DNA from: an uncultured Candidatus Pelagibacter sp.
GTDB taxonomy: Bacteria; Pseudomonadota; Alphaproteobacteria; Pelagibacterales; Pelagibacteraceae
DNA length: 37,144 nucleotides
NCBI GenBank assembly: GCA_905612365.1
Contig: CAJQRP010000037.1
Span: 1-37,144, forward strand
Direction: 5' to 3'
Below, piece by piece: positions 1-7,149 of the stretch. Position 1 is the stretch's first letter. The number at the start of each line of letters is the position of its first letter. The translations under genes were made by a program, and so were the position numbers. The notes beneath the pieces were generated by a model. The model saw only the letters and a program-made list of their open reading frames with translations. It did no database searches and had not been told where the DNA came from.

Positions 1-682
1 AACCCATTACACTATTAACTTTCATTACTGGTTTTCTTTTTTTTCCATCCTTGATACCTAGTTTAAGCGCCCAATCTGGATCATAAACTGGTGATGGTGC
101 TCCCTTACCAAACGAAATAAGCTTATGTTTATTCAGGTCACTGATTGTTTTTGGCATACCATATTTTTCTAAATATTTATTAGAACCATAAATGTAGTAT
201 TTTATATCTACTAATTTCTTTTGAATATAATTAAGTTGCTTAGGTCTTCTCATAAAAATACCTATATCTGCTTGTCTTGTACTTAAGTCTAATTCTTTAT
301 CATCAAAAATTAATTCAATCTCTATTTCAGGGTTTAAAGTCATGAACTCTTGAATTCTGGGTGTAAGCCAGTGAGTTCCAAAACTTCTAACTGTGGTAAT
401 TGTTAATTTTCCTGTTGGTTTATTTTTTTGATCACCTAAAGTAGATTCAACTTCTTTTAATTTGCTAATTACATCATGTGCAGTTTTAAATAGGTATTCA
501 CCATTTTCAGTTAATGTGAGTCCCCTTGCGTGTCTCTCAAAGAGTTGTACTTTAAGATCTTGCTCTAGTGATTGAATTTGTCTACTGATTGCAGATTGAC
601 TAAGGTTTAGGTTTATGGTTGCATTGGTAAAGCTGCCAGCTTCTGCAACTGCATGAAATATTTTTAGTTTATCCCAATCCAT
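1..682 (-). CDS. LysR-family transcriptional regulator, C-terminus cut by window edge
   Basis: This is a DNA-binding activator or repressor of the LysR type. The ORF track misses it because the stop codon lies outside the window. Reading the minus strand from the ATG at 682 gives MDWDKLKIFHAVAEAGSFT followed by a typical LysR helix-turn-helix (LNLSQSAISRQIQSLEQDL, about residues 25-45) and then an open frame for about 227 residues into the effector-binding domain (for example IGIFMRRPKQLNY). The family is normally about 300 residues, so roughly 70 residues are missing. Its ATG lies directly after the stop codon of the AcuI-like reductase gene with no spacer, so the two genes are almost certainly co-transcribed. 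This arrangement suggests, but does not show, that it regulates that operon. Its ligand cannot be told from sequence. Confidence 0.93.
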   Translation of the reverse strand, partial: MDWDKLKIFHAVAEAGSFTNATINLNLSQSAISRQIQSLEQDLKVQLFERHARGLTLTENGEYLFKTAHDVISKLKEVESTLGDQKNKPTGKLTITTVRSFGTHWLTPRIQEFMTLNPEIEIELIFDDKELDLSTRQADIGIFMRRPKQLNYIQKKLVDIKYYIYGSNKYLEKYGMPKTISDLNKHKLISFGKGAPSPVYDPDWALKLGIKDGKKRKPVMKVNSVMG

Positions 683-1684
683 TTATTTATTAAGGTCAAC
701 AATATATCTTCCTGATGTTTCACCTTTAAGCATCTTTGGATATATATCTATTAAATCCTCTAGGCTTACTGTCTTTATTGATTTTTCTAATTGTTCAAAA
801 TCAATAAGGCTTTTAACTTCATTCCAAACAAATTCTCTTCTCTTAATAGATGCGGTAACAGAATTAATTCCCCAAAGCTTAACACCTCTAATAATAAAGG
901 GCATAACTGTTGTATTTAATTTATAATCAGAGGCATTCCCACAAGCAGCAACAATTCCGTTGTCTCTAGTTTGTGCAAGTGCATTAGCAAGTATCTTTCC
1001 ACCAACTGTATCAACAACGCCGTCCCATAGACCTTTATCTAATGGTCTGGCGTCTTTGTCTAAATCTGCTTTATTTATTATGTTTTTAGCACCTAATGAC
1101 CTTAAATATTCTTCATTTTCAACTTTTCCTGTAACAGCTGTCACATCATAACCAAATTTACTTAATATCATTACCGCAATACTTCCAACGCCACCAGAGG
1201 CACCTGTAACTAAAACATCTTTAACTTTTTCTCCTAATAAAAGTTCTTCTCGTGCTTTAATTGCAAAAGAACATAGTAAGGCAGTTAATCCAGCAGTACC
1301 TAAAATCATAGCTTGCTTAGATGTAATATCTTTTGGTTTTTTAATTAAAAAATCTCCATTAACTTTTGCCATTTGAGAATAACCACCAAAATAAATCTCT
1401 CCTACTCTCCACCCTGTAAGAATAACCTCGTCCCCTTTTACAAATTTAGAATTATCACTTTCTAAAACAGTTCCTGAAAAATCAATACCCGGTATATGTG
1501 GAAATTCTTTTACTAATTTTGCACCATTATTTAAAATAAGTGCATCTTTATAGTTTAAGTCTGAATAATCTACTTTCACAAGTACATCACCATGTTTTAA
1601 AAATGATTTATCTATTGATTTTACTTCTCGTGTAAAATTTTCACCTTCTTGATTAACTACTAATGCTTTAAAATTATCTGACAT
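683..1684 (-). CDS. acuI: AcuI-like acrylyl-CoA reductase (YhdH/YhfP medium-chain dehydrogenase/reductase)
   Basis: This is a zinc-free medium-chain dehydrogenase/reductase of the YhdH/YhfP group, which reduces acrylyl-CoA to propionyl-CoA with NADPH. In marine bacteria this step detoxifies the acrylate made when dimethylsulfoniopropionate (DMSP) is cleaved. The GroES-like N-terminal half includes SDLNYKDALILNN and HIPGIDFSGTV. The Rossmann half starts at VTGASGGVGS (about residues 160-170). The length of about 333 residues is normal. The ORF track starts at 1690, but the AGGAG at 1691-1695 abuts that ATG and sits 6 bases before the ATG at 1684, so 1684 is the better start. The gene lies 21 bases downstream of folE and abuts the LysR gene. 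The exact substrate is inferred from family and taxon; no DMSP lyase is present in the window. Confidence 0.87.
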   Translation of the reverse strand: MSDNFKALVVNQEGENFTREVKSIDKSFLKHGDVLVKVDYSDLNYKDALILNNGAKLVKEFPHIPGIDFSGTVLESDNSKFVKGDEVILTGWRVGEIYFGGYSQMAKVNGDFLIKKPKDITSKQAMILGTAGLTALLCSFAIKAREELLLGEKVKDVLVTGASGGVGSIAVMILSKFGYDVTAVTGKVENEEYLRSLGAKNIINKADLDKDARPLDKGLWDGVVDTVGGKILANALAQTRDNGIVAACGNASDYKLNTTVMPFIIRGVKLWGINSVTASIKRREFVWNEVKSLIDFEQLEKSIKTVSLEDLIDIYPKMLKGETSGRYIVDLNK

Positions 1685-1705
1685 GACCATCTCCTCTCGA
1701 GAAAG

Positions 1706-2314
1706 TTACTTACTAATAAATCTTAAGTATCTATTTTGGATACTTAAATCCTCTTTGAATTGTCCCAAGAAGTAATTTGTGACAGTTGTTGCATTTTCTT
1801 TTTTAATACCTCTCATAGTCATGCATTGGTGAGCTGCATCAATTGTAACTGCAACACCTTTTGCATCTAAAGAAGTCATTAAAGCTTTTGCAACTTGCAT
1901 TGTTAATCTCTCTTGCGTTTGTAATCTTTTTGAAAAGACTTCAACAACTCTTGCAAGTTTACTTAAGCCAACAACTCTTTCATTTGGAATATACGCAACA
2001 TGCGCTGTTCCAACTATTGGTGCCATATGATGCTCACAATGACTTGAAACTGAAATATTTTTTTCAACTACCATATCGTCATAACCCTCTACATCACCAA
2101 ATGTTTTCTCTAAAATTTGTCCAGCATCTTGTGAATAACCACCAAAATATTCTTTAAATGCTTTAACAACTCTCTTTGGAGTTTCTAATAAACCTTCTCT
2201 GCTAGGGTCTTCACCTATCCAAGTTAAGATTGTCTTAAATGCTTCTTCAGCTTCTTTATCAGAAACTTTTTTAGCGTCTAAAATTTTGCTATCTGTGTCT
2301 TCTACTAATTTCAT
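1706..2314 (-). CDS. folE: GTP cyclohydrolase I
   Basis: Converts GTP to dihydroneopterin triphosphate, the first step of tetrahydrofolate synthesis, in the cytoplasm. The 202 residues match the family length. The zinc site is visible as SHCEHHM (Cys93 and following His) and AHQCMTMRG (Cys164). The central GLSKLARVVEVFSKRLQTQE block is typical. It is divergent from hisI with a 56-base gap and is followed closely by the AcuI-like gene. A folate-synthesis gene fits a genome region dominated by folate-dependent C1 oxidation, although that link is only contextual. No clear ribosome binding site precedes the ATG. Confidence 0.97.
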   Translation of the reverse strand: MKLVEDTDSKILDAKKVSDKEAEEAFKTILTWIGEDPSREGLLETPKRVVKAFKEYFGGYSQDAGQILEKTFGDVEGYDDMVVEKNISVSSHCEHHMAPIVGTAHVAYIPNERVVGLSKLARVVEVFSKRLQTQERLTMQVAKALMTSLDAKGVAVTIDAAHQCMTMRGIKKENATTVTNYFLGQFKEDLSIQNRYLRFISK

Positions 2315-2370
2315 ATGGCAAGTTTATACAGTAAAACACTATTTTTAAAATATTTAATATATTAACTAGT

Positions 2371-2859
2371 ATGCTACATAATTACCTAGAAATGTTTAAA
2401 AAAAGAGAAAATATAGTAGAAATTGAAGAGGGAAAACTCCTTTCACCAAAATTTGACAATGATGGGTTAATTCCAGTCATTACAATGTGCTCAAAAACTA
2501 AAGATGTTTTGATGCATGGTTATATGAATGTTGAAGCTTTTAAAAAAACTATAGAAACTAAAGAGGCTCATTACTTTAGCAGATCTAGACAGCAAATATG
2601 GCATAAAGGTAAAACTAGTGGCTATACTCAAAAAGTAAAAGAAATCAGAATTGATGATGATCAAGATTCAATTTGGTTAACTGTTGATATTGGAGATGGT
2701 TCAAGTTGCCATGTTGGTTATCGATCATGTTTTTATAGATCAATACCATTAGGCCCAATTGAAAATGGTAGAGAAATTGAAATGAAATTTGAAGAAAAAG
2801 AAAAATCATTTGATCCTGAAGTTGTTTACAAAGGTCAACCTAACCCTACAAAAATTTAA
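2371..2859 (+). CDS. hisI: Phosphoribosyl-AMP cyclohydrolase (HisI), one zinc-ligand position altered
   Basis: Third step of histidine synthesis: opens the adenine ring of phosphoribosyl-AMP. The domain occupies about residues 30-125 and shows HYFSRSRQQIWHKGKTSG and CHVGYRSCFYR. The acidic cluster reads RIDDDQD (about residues 94-99). The family consensus here is D-C-D-x-D, whose Cys is a zinc ligand, so this protein has Asp at that place while the other two zinc cysteines (113 and 120) remain. The start is uncertain: ATG at 2371 is the track start, and ATG at 2392 (MFKKREN) fits family N-termini equally well; neither has a strong ribosome binding site. The DUF2237 gene starts at the base after its stop. 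No hisE domain is fused. Confidence 0.93.
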   Translation: MLHNYLEMFKKRENIVEIEEGKLLSPKFDNDGLIPVITMCSKTKDVLMHGYMNVEAFKKTIETKEAHYFSRSRQQIWHKGKTSGYTQKVKEIRIDDDQDSIWLTVDIGDGSSCHVGYRSCFYRSIPLGPIENGREIEMKFEEKEKSFDPEVVYKGQPNPTKI

Positions 2860-3234
2860 ATGAGTGATAAACAAAAGAATGTTCTGGGGGAAGATCTAGA
2901 AGAATGCTCTAACGATCCCTTAACTGGATGGCATAGAGATGGCTGTTGTAGTACTGATGAAAATGATCATGGTGTTCATACTGTTTGTGCAAAAGTTACT
3001 ACTGAATTTTTAGAATGGTGTAAAGAAGCTGGTAACGATTTAATAACTCCTCATCCAGAATTTGGTTTTCCAGGTTTAAAAGCTGGAGATGGTTGGTGTG
3101 TTTGTGCTAGTTGGTACGCAAGAGCTGCTGATGCTGGAAAGCCTTGCCCTGTTTATTTAAAAAGAACACATGAAAAAACTTTAAAACTTGTTTCTATGGA
3201 AGTTCTAAAAAAAAATGCTATTGATTTGTCTTAG
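2860..3234 (+). CDS. DUF2237 family protein
   Basis: A 124-residue conserved protein of unknown biochemical function, recognised by VLGEDLEECSNDPLTGWHRDGCC near the start, the central TPHPEFGFPGLKAGDGWCVCA and the ending THEKTLKLVSMEVLKKNA, which are hallmarks of the DUF2237 family. Several conserved cysteines (two in DGCC, two in WCVC) suggest metal or cofactor binding or redox activity, but this is inference. There is no signal peptide or membrane segment. The ATG immediately follows the hisI stop codon, so translation is probably coupled. Confidence 0.9.
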   Translation: MSDKQKNVLGEDLEECSNDPLTGWHRDGCCSTDENDHGVHTVCAKVTTEFLEWCKEAGNDLITPHPEFGFPGLKAGDGWCVCASWYARAADAGKPCPVYLKRTHEKTLKLVSMEVLKKNAIDLS

Positions 3235-3263
3235 TTAACCCTAAGTTTAAAATCATTTTCTTG

Positions 3264-3280
3264 TAAAACTCAAAATGAAC
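3264..3280 (+). promoter_or_regulatory. Possible operator copy upstream of the BASS transporter
   Basis: TAAAACTCAAAATGAAC matches 15 of 17 positions of TTAAACCCAAAATGAAC at 5138-5154, which is the first copy of the phased repeat array in front of the double winged-helix regulator gene. It ends 15 bases before the transporter ATG. The placement suggests that the neighbouring regulator also controls the transporter. The match is short and AT-rich, so chance similarity is possible. Confidence 0.35.
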
Positions 3281-3295
3281 TAATAAGTTTTATAA

Positions 3296-4147
3296 ATGGA
3301 AATTGCTACAAAAATAGCTCCAGTTGGTTTGGCTCTTATAATGTTGGGGCTTGGAATGAGTTTAACTATCCAAGACTTCATAAGAGTAGCTAAAATTCCA
3401 AAAGATTTTTTGGTTGGCTTTATTTGTCAATTAGTTTTACTACCAATCATAGCACTATCTATAGCTTTACTACTAAACTTGCCTGCAGAACTTGCTGTTG
3501 GGTTAATACTAATTGCATGTGCGCCTGGTGGTGTTACATCAAATGTTCTTACTAAATTTGCTAATGGCGATGTTGCCCTTTCAATAACACTAACTGCAGT
3601 TGTTAGTTTGGTTAGTATTATTTCCGTTCCATTTATAATGTTTACAGCTATTGATTTTTTTGAGATTGGCATTGTTAAAAAGATATCTATGACTGGTATT
3701 GCTTTAAAAATGTTTCTTGTTGTTACAGTTCCAGTAATAGTTGGAATGTTAATTAAACATTTTGCCGAAAATTTTATTGATAAGCAAGCCTCGCTAATTC
3801 AAAAAATTTCAGTAATATTATTTATGCTAGTGTTTGCTGCTATTTATATAGAAGAATGGGATAATATCATTTCTTATATTATAACTGCAGGTTTGGTTGC
3901 TTTGCTATTAAACATATCAATGATGATAATAGGTTTTTATATTGCAAAATATTTTGCATCTGGAGTTGCACAGCAAAGATGTATTTCAATAGAATGTGGC
4001 CTTCAAAATGGAACATTGGCTCTTTTCGTTGGTACACAAATTTTTGGTGAAAATATAACTACTTTTATTGTACCAACAGCTGCTTATGCTTTAATAATGA
4101 TGGTAACTTCAATAATTTTTATATTTATTCTTAAAAAAAATACTTAA
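3296..4147 (+). CDS. Bile acid:sodium symporter (BASS) family transporter
   Basis: A sodium-coupled importer of organic anions in the inner membrane. The 283 residues form about nine or ten hydrophobic segments. The family core is clear: ACAPGGVTSNVLTKFANGDV (about residues 78-98) and IECGLQNGTLALFVG (about 226-240), which line the sodium sites in this fold. The substrate cannot be read from sequence; known bacterial members carry bile acids, 2-keto acids or similar anions. It follows DUF2237 by 61 bases and converges on the double winged-helix regulator gene with only 7 bases between the stop codons. A repeat-like element just upstream (3264-3280) links it tentatively to that regulator. Confidence 0.9.
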   Translation: MEIATKIAPVGLALIMLGLGMSLTIQDFIRVAKIPKDFLVGFICQLVLLPIIALSIALLLNLPAELAVGLILIACAPGGVTSNVLTKFANGDVALSITLTAVVSLVSIISVPFIMFTAIDFFEIGIVKKISMTGIALKMFLVVTVPVIVGMLIKHFAENFIDKQASLIQKISVILFMLVFAAIYIEEWDNIISYIITAGLVALLLNISMMIIGFYIAKYFASGVAQQRCISIECGLQNGTLALFVGTQIFGENITTFIVPTAAYALIMMVTSIIFIFILKKNT

Positions 4148-4154
4148 AATTTAA

Positions 4155-5120
4155 TTATTTTATTAAAGTTAAATTATAAATACGTGAAACAAAATTAGAT
4201 AAATTATTAAAGGTATTTTTTTGTACCTCTAAGATTTCTTTTTGGTGAAAACCTGTTGCAGAATAATGTTTTTTAATATCTATTTCTAAAAATTTCTCCT
4301 TAACCAGTATATTCAATTTTCTCATAACTGTAGCTCTTGGAATACCTGTGATATCTGAAATAGACATAGCACTTACACCTGAAAAATCTTTTTTATCAGC
4401 AAAGAAATACTTTTCTATGTAAAATTCTTTACTCATTTCACTATTATCATTTTTTTTTGAGTTTAAAGCGTGATTACTCAAACAAATACCATGAACATGA
4501 AAGGTCTCTAGGTCTCCATGAACTTTTTTAAAGTCTAATAAAAAAGGCATTTGCATTTCATAATAGAGTTTCCAAATATGTGAAAAATATTCCTTAGTTG
4601 TTTTCATTATATTTTCAGCACTGATTTGCTCTGACATTAACCCCATATCAAAAACCATTTTTGAAAGAGTTGATAAAAATCTTGATATTTTTTTCATCGT
4701 TTCTACAGGTTGAATGTTTGGATAAGTGCTTCTATTAACTATAATTTTTTTATTTATTCTTTTAATTGCTCCTAATTTTTCTAATTCATTAATTTTTCTT
4801 CTGGTAGTTTCCTTTGGTATATTAAGAGTTTTTGATATTTCCATTACATTAATCATTTCTATTTCAATCTCAGTTTGATTAAAAAACTCTTTATAATTCA
4901 ACTTCACAAAGTTTTTTGAATAAGATTCATATGTCTTCATCAATAAATGCATAATGATCATAAATTTTTCATAATCATGAAAAGTTCTATAAATAGCATT
5001 CATCCATGAGATTTGTAATGGTATCCAAATAGGTGTTATCGAAGTAAAGTTTTTTTCTAATGCTTCTCTAATGTCCTCACTGCTAATTAGTTTTGATATT
5101 TCTGGAATCTTAACATTCAT
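4155..5120 (-). CDS. Double winged-helix DNA-binding regulator, family not recognised
   Basis: I do not recognise a named family. The protein has two winged helix-turn-helix units: one at about residues 101-142 of the track ORF (VMEISKTLNIPKETTRRKI, then ELEKLGAIKR) and one at about 261-300 (MSISDITGIPRATVMRKLNI, then VKEKFLEIDI), each preceded by a helical segment. This looks like an internal duplication. The track start at 5156 is a GTG; I prefer the ATG at 5120 (MNVKIPEISK), because the intervening bases hold the first copy of the upstream repeat array. That makes about 321 residues. A protein with two DNA-binding units beside phased direct repeats suggests autoregulation. It converges on the BASS transporter gene. 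Neither start has a clear ribosome binding site. Confidence 0.8.
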   Translation of the reverse strand: MNVKIPEISKLISSEDIREALEKNFTSITPIWIPLQISWMNAIYRTFHDYEKFMIIMHLLMKTYESYSKNFVKLNYKEFFNQTEIEIEMINVMEISKTLNIPKETTRRKINELEKLGAIKRINKKIIVNRSTYPNIQPVETMKKISRFLSTLSKMVFDMGLMSEQISAENIMKTTKEYFSHIWKLYYEMQMPFLLDFKKVHGDLETFHVHGICLSNHALNSKKNDNSEMSKEFYIEKYFFADKKDFSGVSAMSISDITGIPRATVMRKLNILVKEKFLEIDIKKHYSATGFHQKEILEVQKNTFNNLSNFVSRIYNLTLIK

Positions 5121-5137
5121 AATAAGATCATAACTTC

Positions 5138-5251
5138 TTAAACCCAAAATGAACACTGAATATAACTAGTTAAACCGAGATAAATATTCAATATAACTAG
5201 TTAAACCGAAATAAATATTCAATATAACTAGCAAAACCCAAAATGAGCTTT
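5138..5251. repeat. Phased direct repeats upstream of the regulator gene, probable operator array
   Basis: Two near-identical 31-base units lie head to tail: AATATAACTAGTTAAACCGA followed by GATAAATATTC at 5159-5189, and the same unit with one change (GAAATAAATATTC) at 5190-5220. A third begins at 5221 (AATATAACTAG) and diverges into CAAAACCCAAAATGAGC. A related element, TTAAACCCAAAATGAAC, stands at 5138-5154. The AAACC cores therefore recur every 31-32 bases, close to three helical turns, which would place bound proteins on one face of the DNA. The array lies between the double winged-helix regulator and the divergent 70-aa gene. Units abut without spacers, so this is not a CRISPR array. Confidence 0.75.
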
Positions 5252-5293
5252 TAACAAATTGTTTACGTTACTAATTGATGGTTAATTACACAT

Positions 5294-5506
5294 ATGAGTG
5301 CTGAAAAAATTATATATGAAGAGCAAAACCAAAAGGTTTTGAAGACCCCCGTACTAAGTAAGATCAAGTTTTCTGGGCGCGTTGATATCAATGATTTATT
5401 GACGAGAGCAAGAAATGTAAAAGCAAAAGAAAATAAAATAAATTTAGTTTTCTTTGCTTTAATTTCTGCACTTGTAGTAATTGTTGGAATTATCTTATCC
5501 CTTTAA
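5294..5506 (+). CDS. Small tail-anchored membrane protein, unknown function
   Basis: A 70-residue protein with a charged N-terminal part (KIKFSGRVDINDLLTRARNV, about residues 23-42) and one C-terminal membrane helix (INLVFFALISALVVIVGIIL, about 49-68), ending almost at the helix. This topology predicts a cytoplasmic head with a tail anchor. I do not recognise the family. It is divergent from the double winged-helix regulator, with the repeat array between them, and its stop codon directly abuts the stop codon of the ETF-QO gene on the other strand. Lack of overlap with other genes and a sensible composition make it likely real. Confidence 0.72.
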   Translation: MSAEKIIYEEQNQKVLKTPVLSKIKFSGRVDINDLLTRARNVKAKENKINLVFFALISALVVIVGIILSL

Positions 5507-7126
5507 TTACATATTTCCATATTTAGGTCCACCACCACCTTCAGGTGTTACCCAAGTAATATTTTGAGAAGGTTCTTTAATATCACAAGTTTTACAGTGA
5601 ATGCAATTTTGAGAATTTATGACAAATTTGTTAACATTGTTTTCAACTTGCACTTCATAAACACCAGCAGGACAATATCTTTGAGCCGGTTCATCAAATT
5701 TTTCTAAAGTATAATTAATTGGTAAATTTGGATCTTTAAGTTGTAGGTGCACTGGCTGATTTTCAGTATGGTTTGTGCCTGTTAAATAAACTGAGCTAGT
5801 TTTATCAAAAGTAATAACATTATCAGGTTTGGGATAATCAATTTTTGGCATTTCATTTGCTGGCTTTAAAGTTTCATGATCAGCATGCTTATGTTTGAGT
5901 GTTAAAGGTAATTTTCCTCTAAATAAAATTTGATCTATTCCTGTAAATATTATTCCAAGTATTAAACCCCAGCTAAAACTGGGTTTAACATTTCGTGCCT
6001 GATGAAGCTCTTTATAAACCCAACTTTTTTTAAACTTATCCTCATAAATTGATAACTCTTTATCTTCTTTTAAATTTTCAAAAATAGTTTCTGCTGCAAT
6101 CATTCCACTTTTCATTGCAGTGTGAGACCCTTTGATTTTAGGCATATTTAAAGTTCCAGCATCACAACCGATTAATAAAGCACCCGGCATAAACATTTTG
6201 GGTAGACTTTGAAGTCCACCTTCAATTAAAGCTCTTGCTCCATAAGAAATACGTTTTCCACCTTCAATTATCTTTTTAATTGCAGGATGAGTTTTAAATC
6301 TTTGAAATTCATCAAACGGTGAAAGATGTGGGTTTTTATAATCAAGACCAATTACATAACCTAAAAAAACTTGTTTGTTTTCTGCATGATAGATAAAACT
6401 TCCACCATAAGTATTATTATCAAGTGGCCAACCTGCAGTATGCATTACCATTCCTTTTTCATGATTTTGTTCATTAATTTCCCAAATTTCTTTAAATCCA
6501 ATTCCATATTGCTGAGGATCTTTACCTTCTGATAAATTATATTTTTCAATTAATTGTTTTCCAAGATGCCCCCTACATCCTTCTGCAAAAACAGTAACTT
6601 TTCCTAAAAGTTCTATGCCTGGTTCAAAGCCATCTTTTTTGTTTCCATCTTTATCAACTCCCATGTCTTGAGTTGCAACTCCCTTAACTGATCCATCTTC
6701 TTTATATAAAATTTCACTTGCAGGAAAGCCTGGAAATATCTCAACACCTAAGGCTTCAGCTTGTTCTGCTAACCATCTACATAGGTTTGCTAAACTGATT
6801 ATGTAATTATTATGATTTTGCTGAACAGAAGGTAGTAGCCATGTTGGCCAACTTAACGATTTTGTTTTACTTAAAAATAAGAATTTTTCTTTTAAAACCC
6901 TTGTTTTAACTGGTGTATTTAACTCTTTCCAGTTAGGAAATAATTCATCTAAAGCTCTAGTTTCAAACACGTTACCACTTAAAATATGGGCACCAATCTC
7001 TGGAGCTTTTTCAAGTAAACAAACATTTAATTCTGGATCTAATTGTTTAAGTTTTATAGCCGTAGACAGTCCTGATGGACCACCACCAACGATTACCACA
7101 TCATAATCCATTGCTTCTCTAGGCAT
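5507..7126 (-). CDS. etfD: Electron transfer flavoprotein-ubiquinone oxidoreductase
   Basis: Passes electrons from reduced ETF to ubiquinone at the inner membrane. The FAD-binding motif VVIVGGGPSGLSTAIKL lies near residues 10-26. The C-terminal 4Fe-4S domain shows CPAGVYEV and NCIHCKTCDIKEPSQNITW, which supply the four cluster cysteines, and the typical PPEGGGGPKY-like ending (TPEGGGGPKYGNM). The 539 residues match the family. It is the last gene of the dimethylglycine dehydrogenase-etfB-etfA-etfD operon, 23 bases after etfA. This order gives a complete route from dimethylglycine to the quinone pool. Confidence 0.97.
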   Translation of the reverse strand: MPREAMDYDVVIVGGGPSGLSTAIKLKQLDPELNVCLLEKAPEIGAHILSGNVFETRALDELFPNWKELNTPVKTRVLKEKFLFLSKTKSLSWPTWLLPSVQQNHNNYIISLANLCRWLAEQAEALGVEIFPGFPASEILYKEDGSVKGVATQDMGVDKDGNKKDGFEPGIELLGKVTVFAEGCRGHLGKQLIEKYNLSEGKDPQQYGIGFKEIWEINEQNHEKGMVMHTAGWPLDNNTYGGSFIYHAENKQVFLGYVIGLDYKNPHLSPFDEFQRFKTHPAIKKIIEGGKRISYGARALIEGGLQSLPKMFMPGALLIGCDAGTLNMPKIKGSHTAMKSGMIAAETIFENLKEDKELSIYEDKFKKSWVYKELHQARNVKPSFSWGLILGIIFTGIDQILFRGKLPLTLKHKHADHETLKPANEMPKIDYPKPDNVITFDKTSSVYLTGTNHTENQPVHLQLKDPNLPINYTLEKFDEPAQRYCPAGVYEVQVENNVNKFVINSQNCIHCKTCDIKEPSQNITWVTPEGGGGPKYGNM

Positions 7127-7149
7127 ATCTTAAATTTTTACAGTACTGA

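Noticed and set aside
960-1151. Plus-strand 63-aa ORF inside the AcuI-like gene
   Set aside because: Shadow of the reductase frame on the opposite strand; low-complexity composition and no ribosome binding site.
5159-5251. 31-base repeats as a CRISPR array
   Set aside because: Units are contiguous with no unique spacers, only three or four diverged copies exist, and no cas genes are present.
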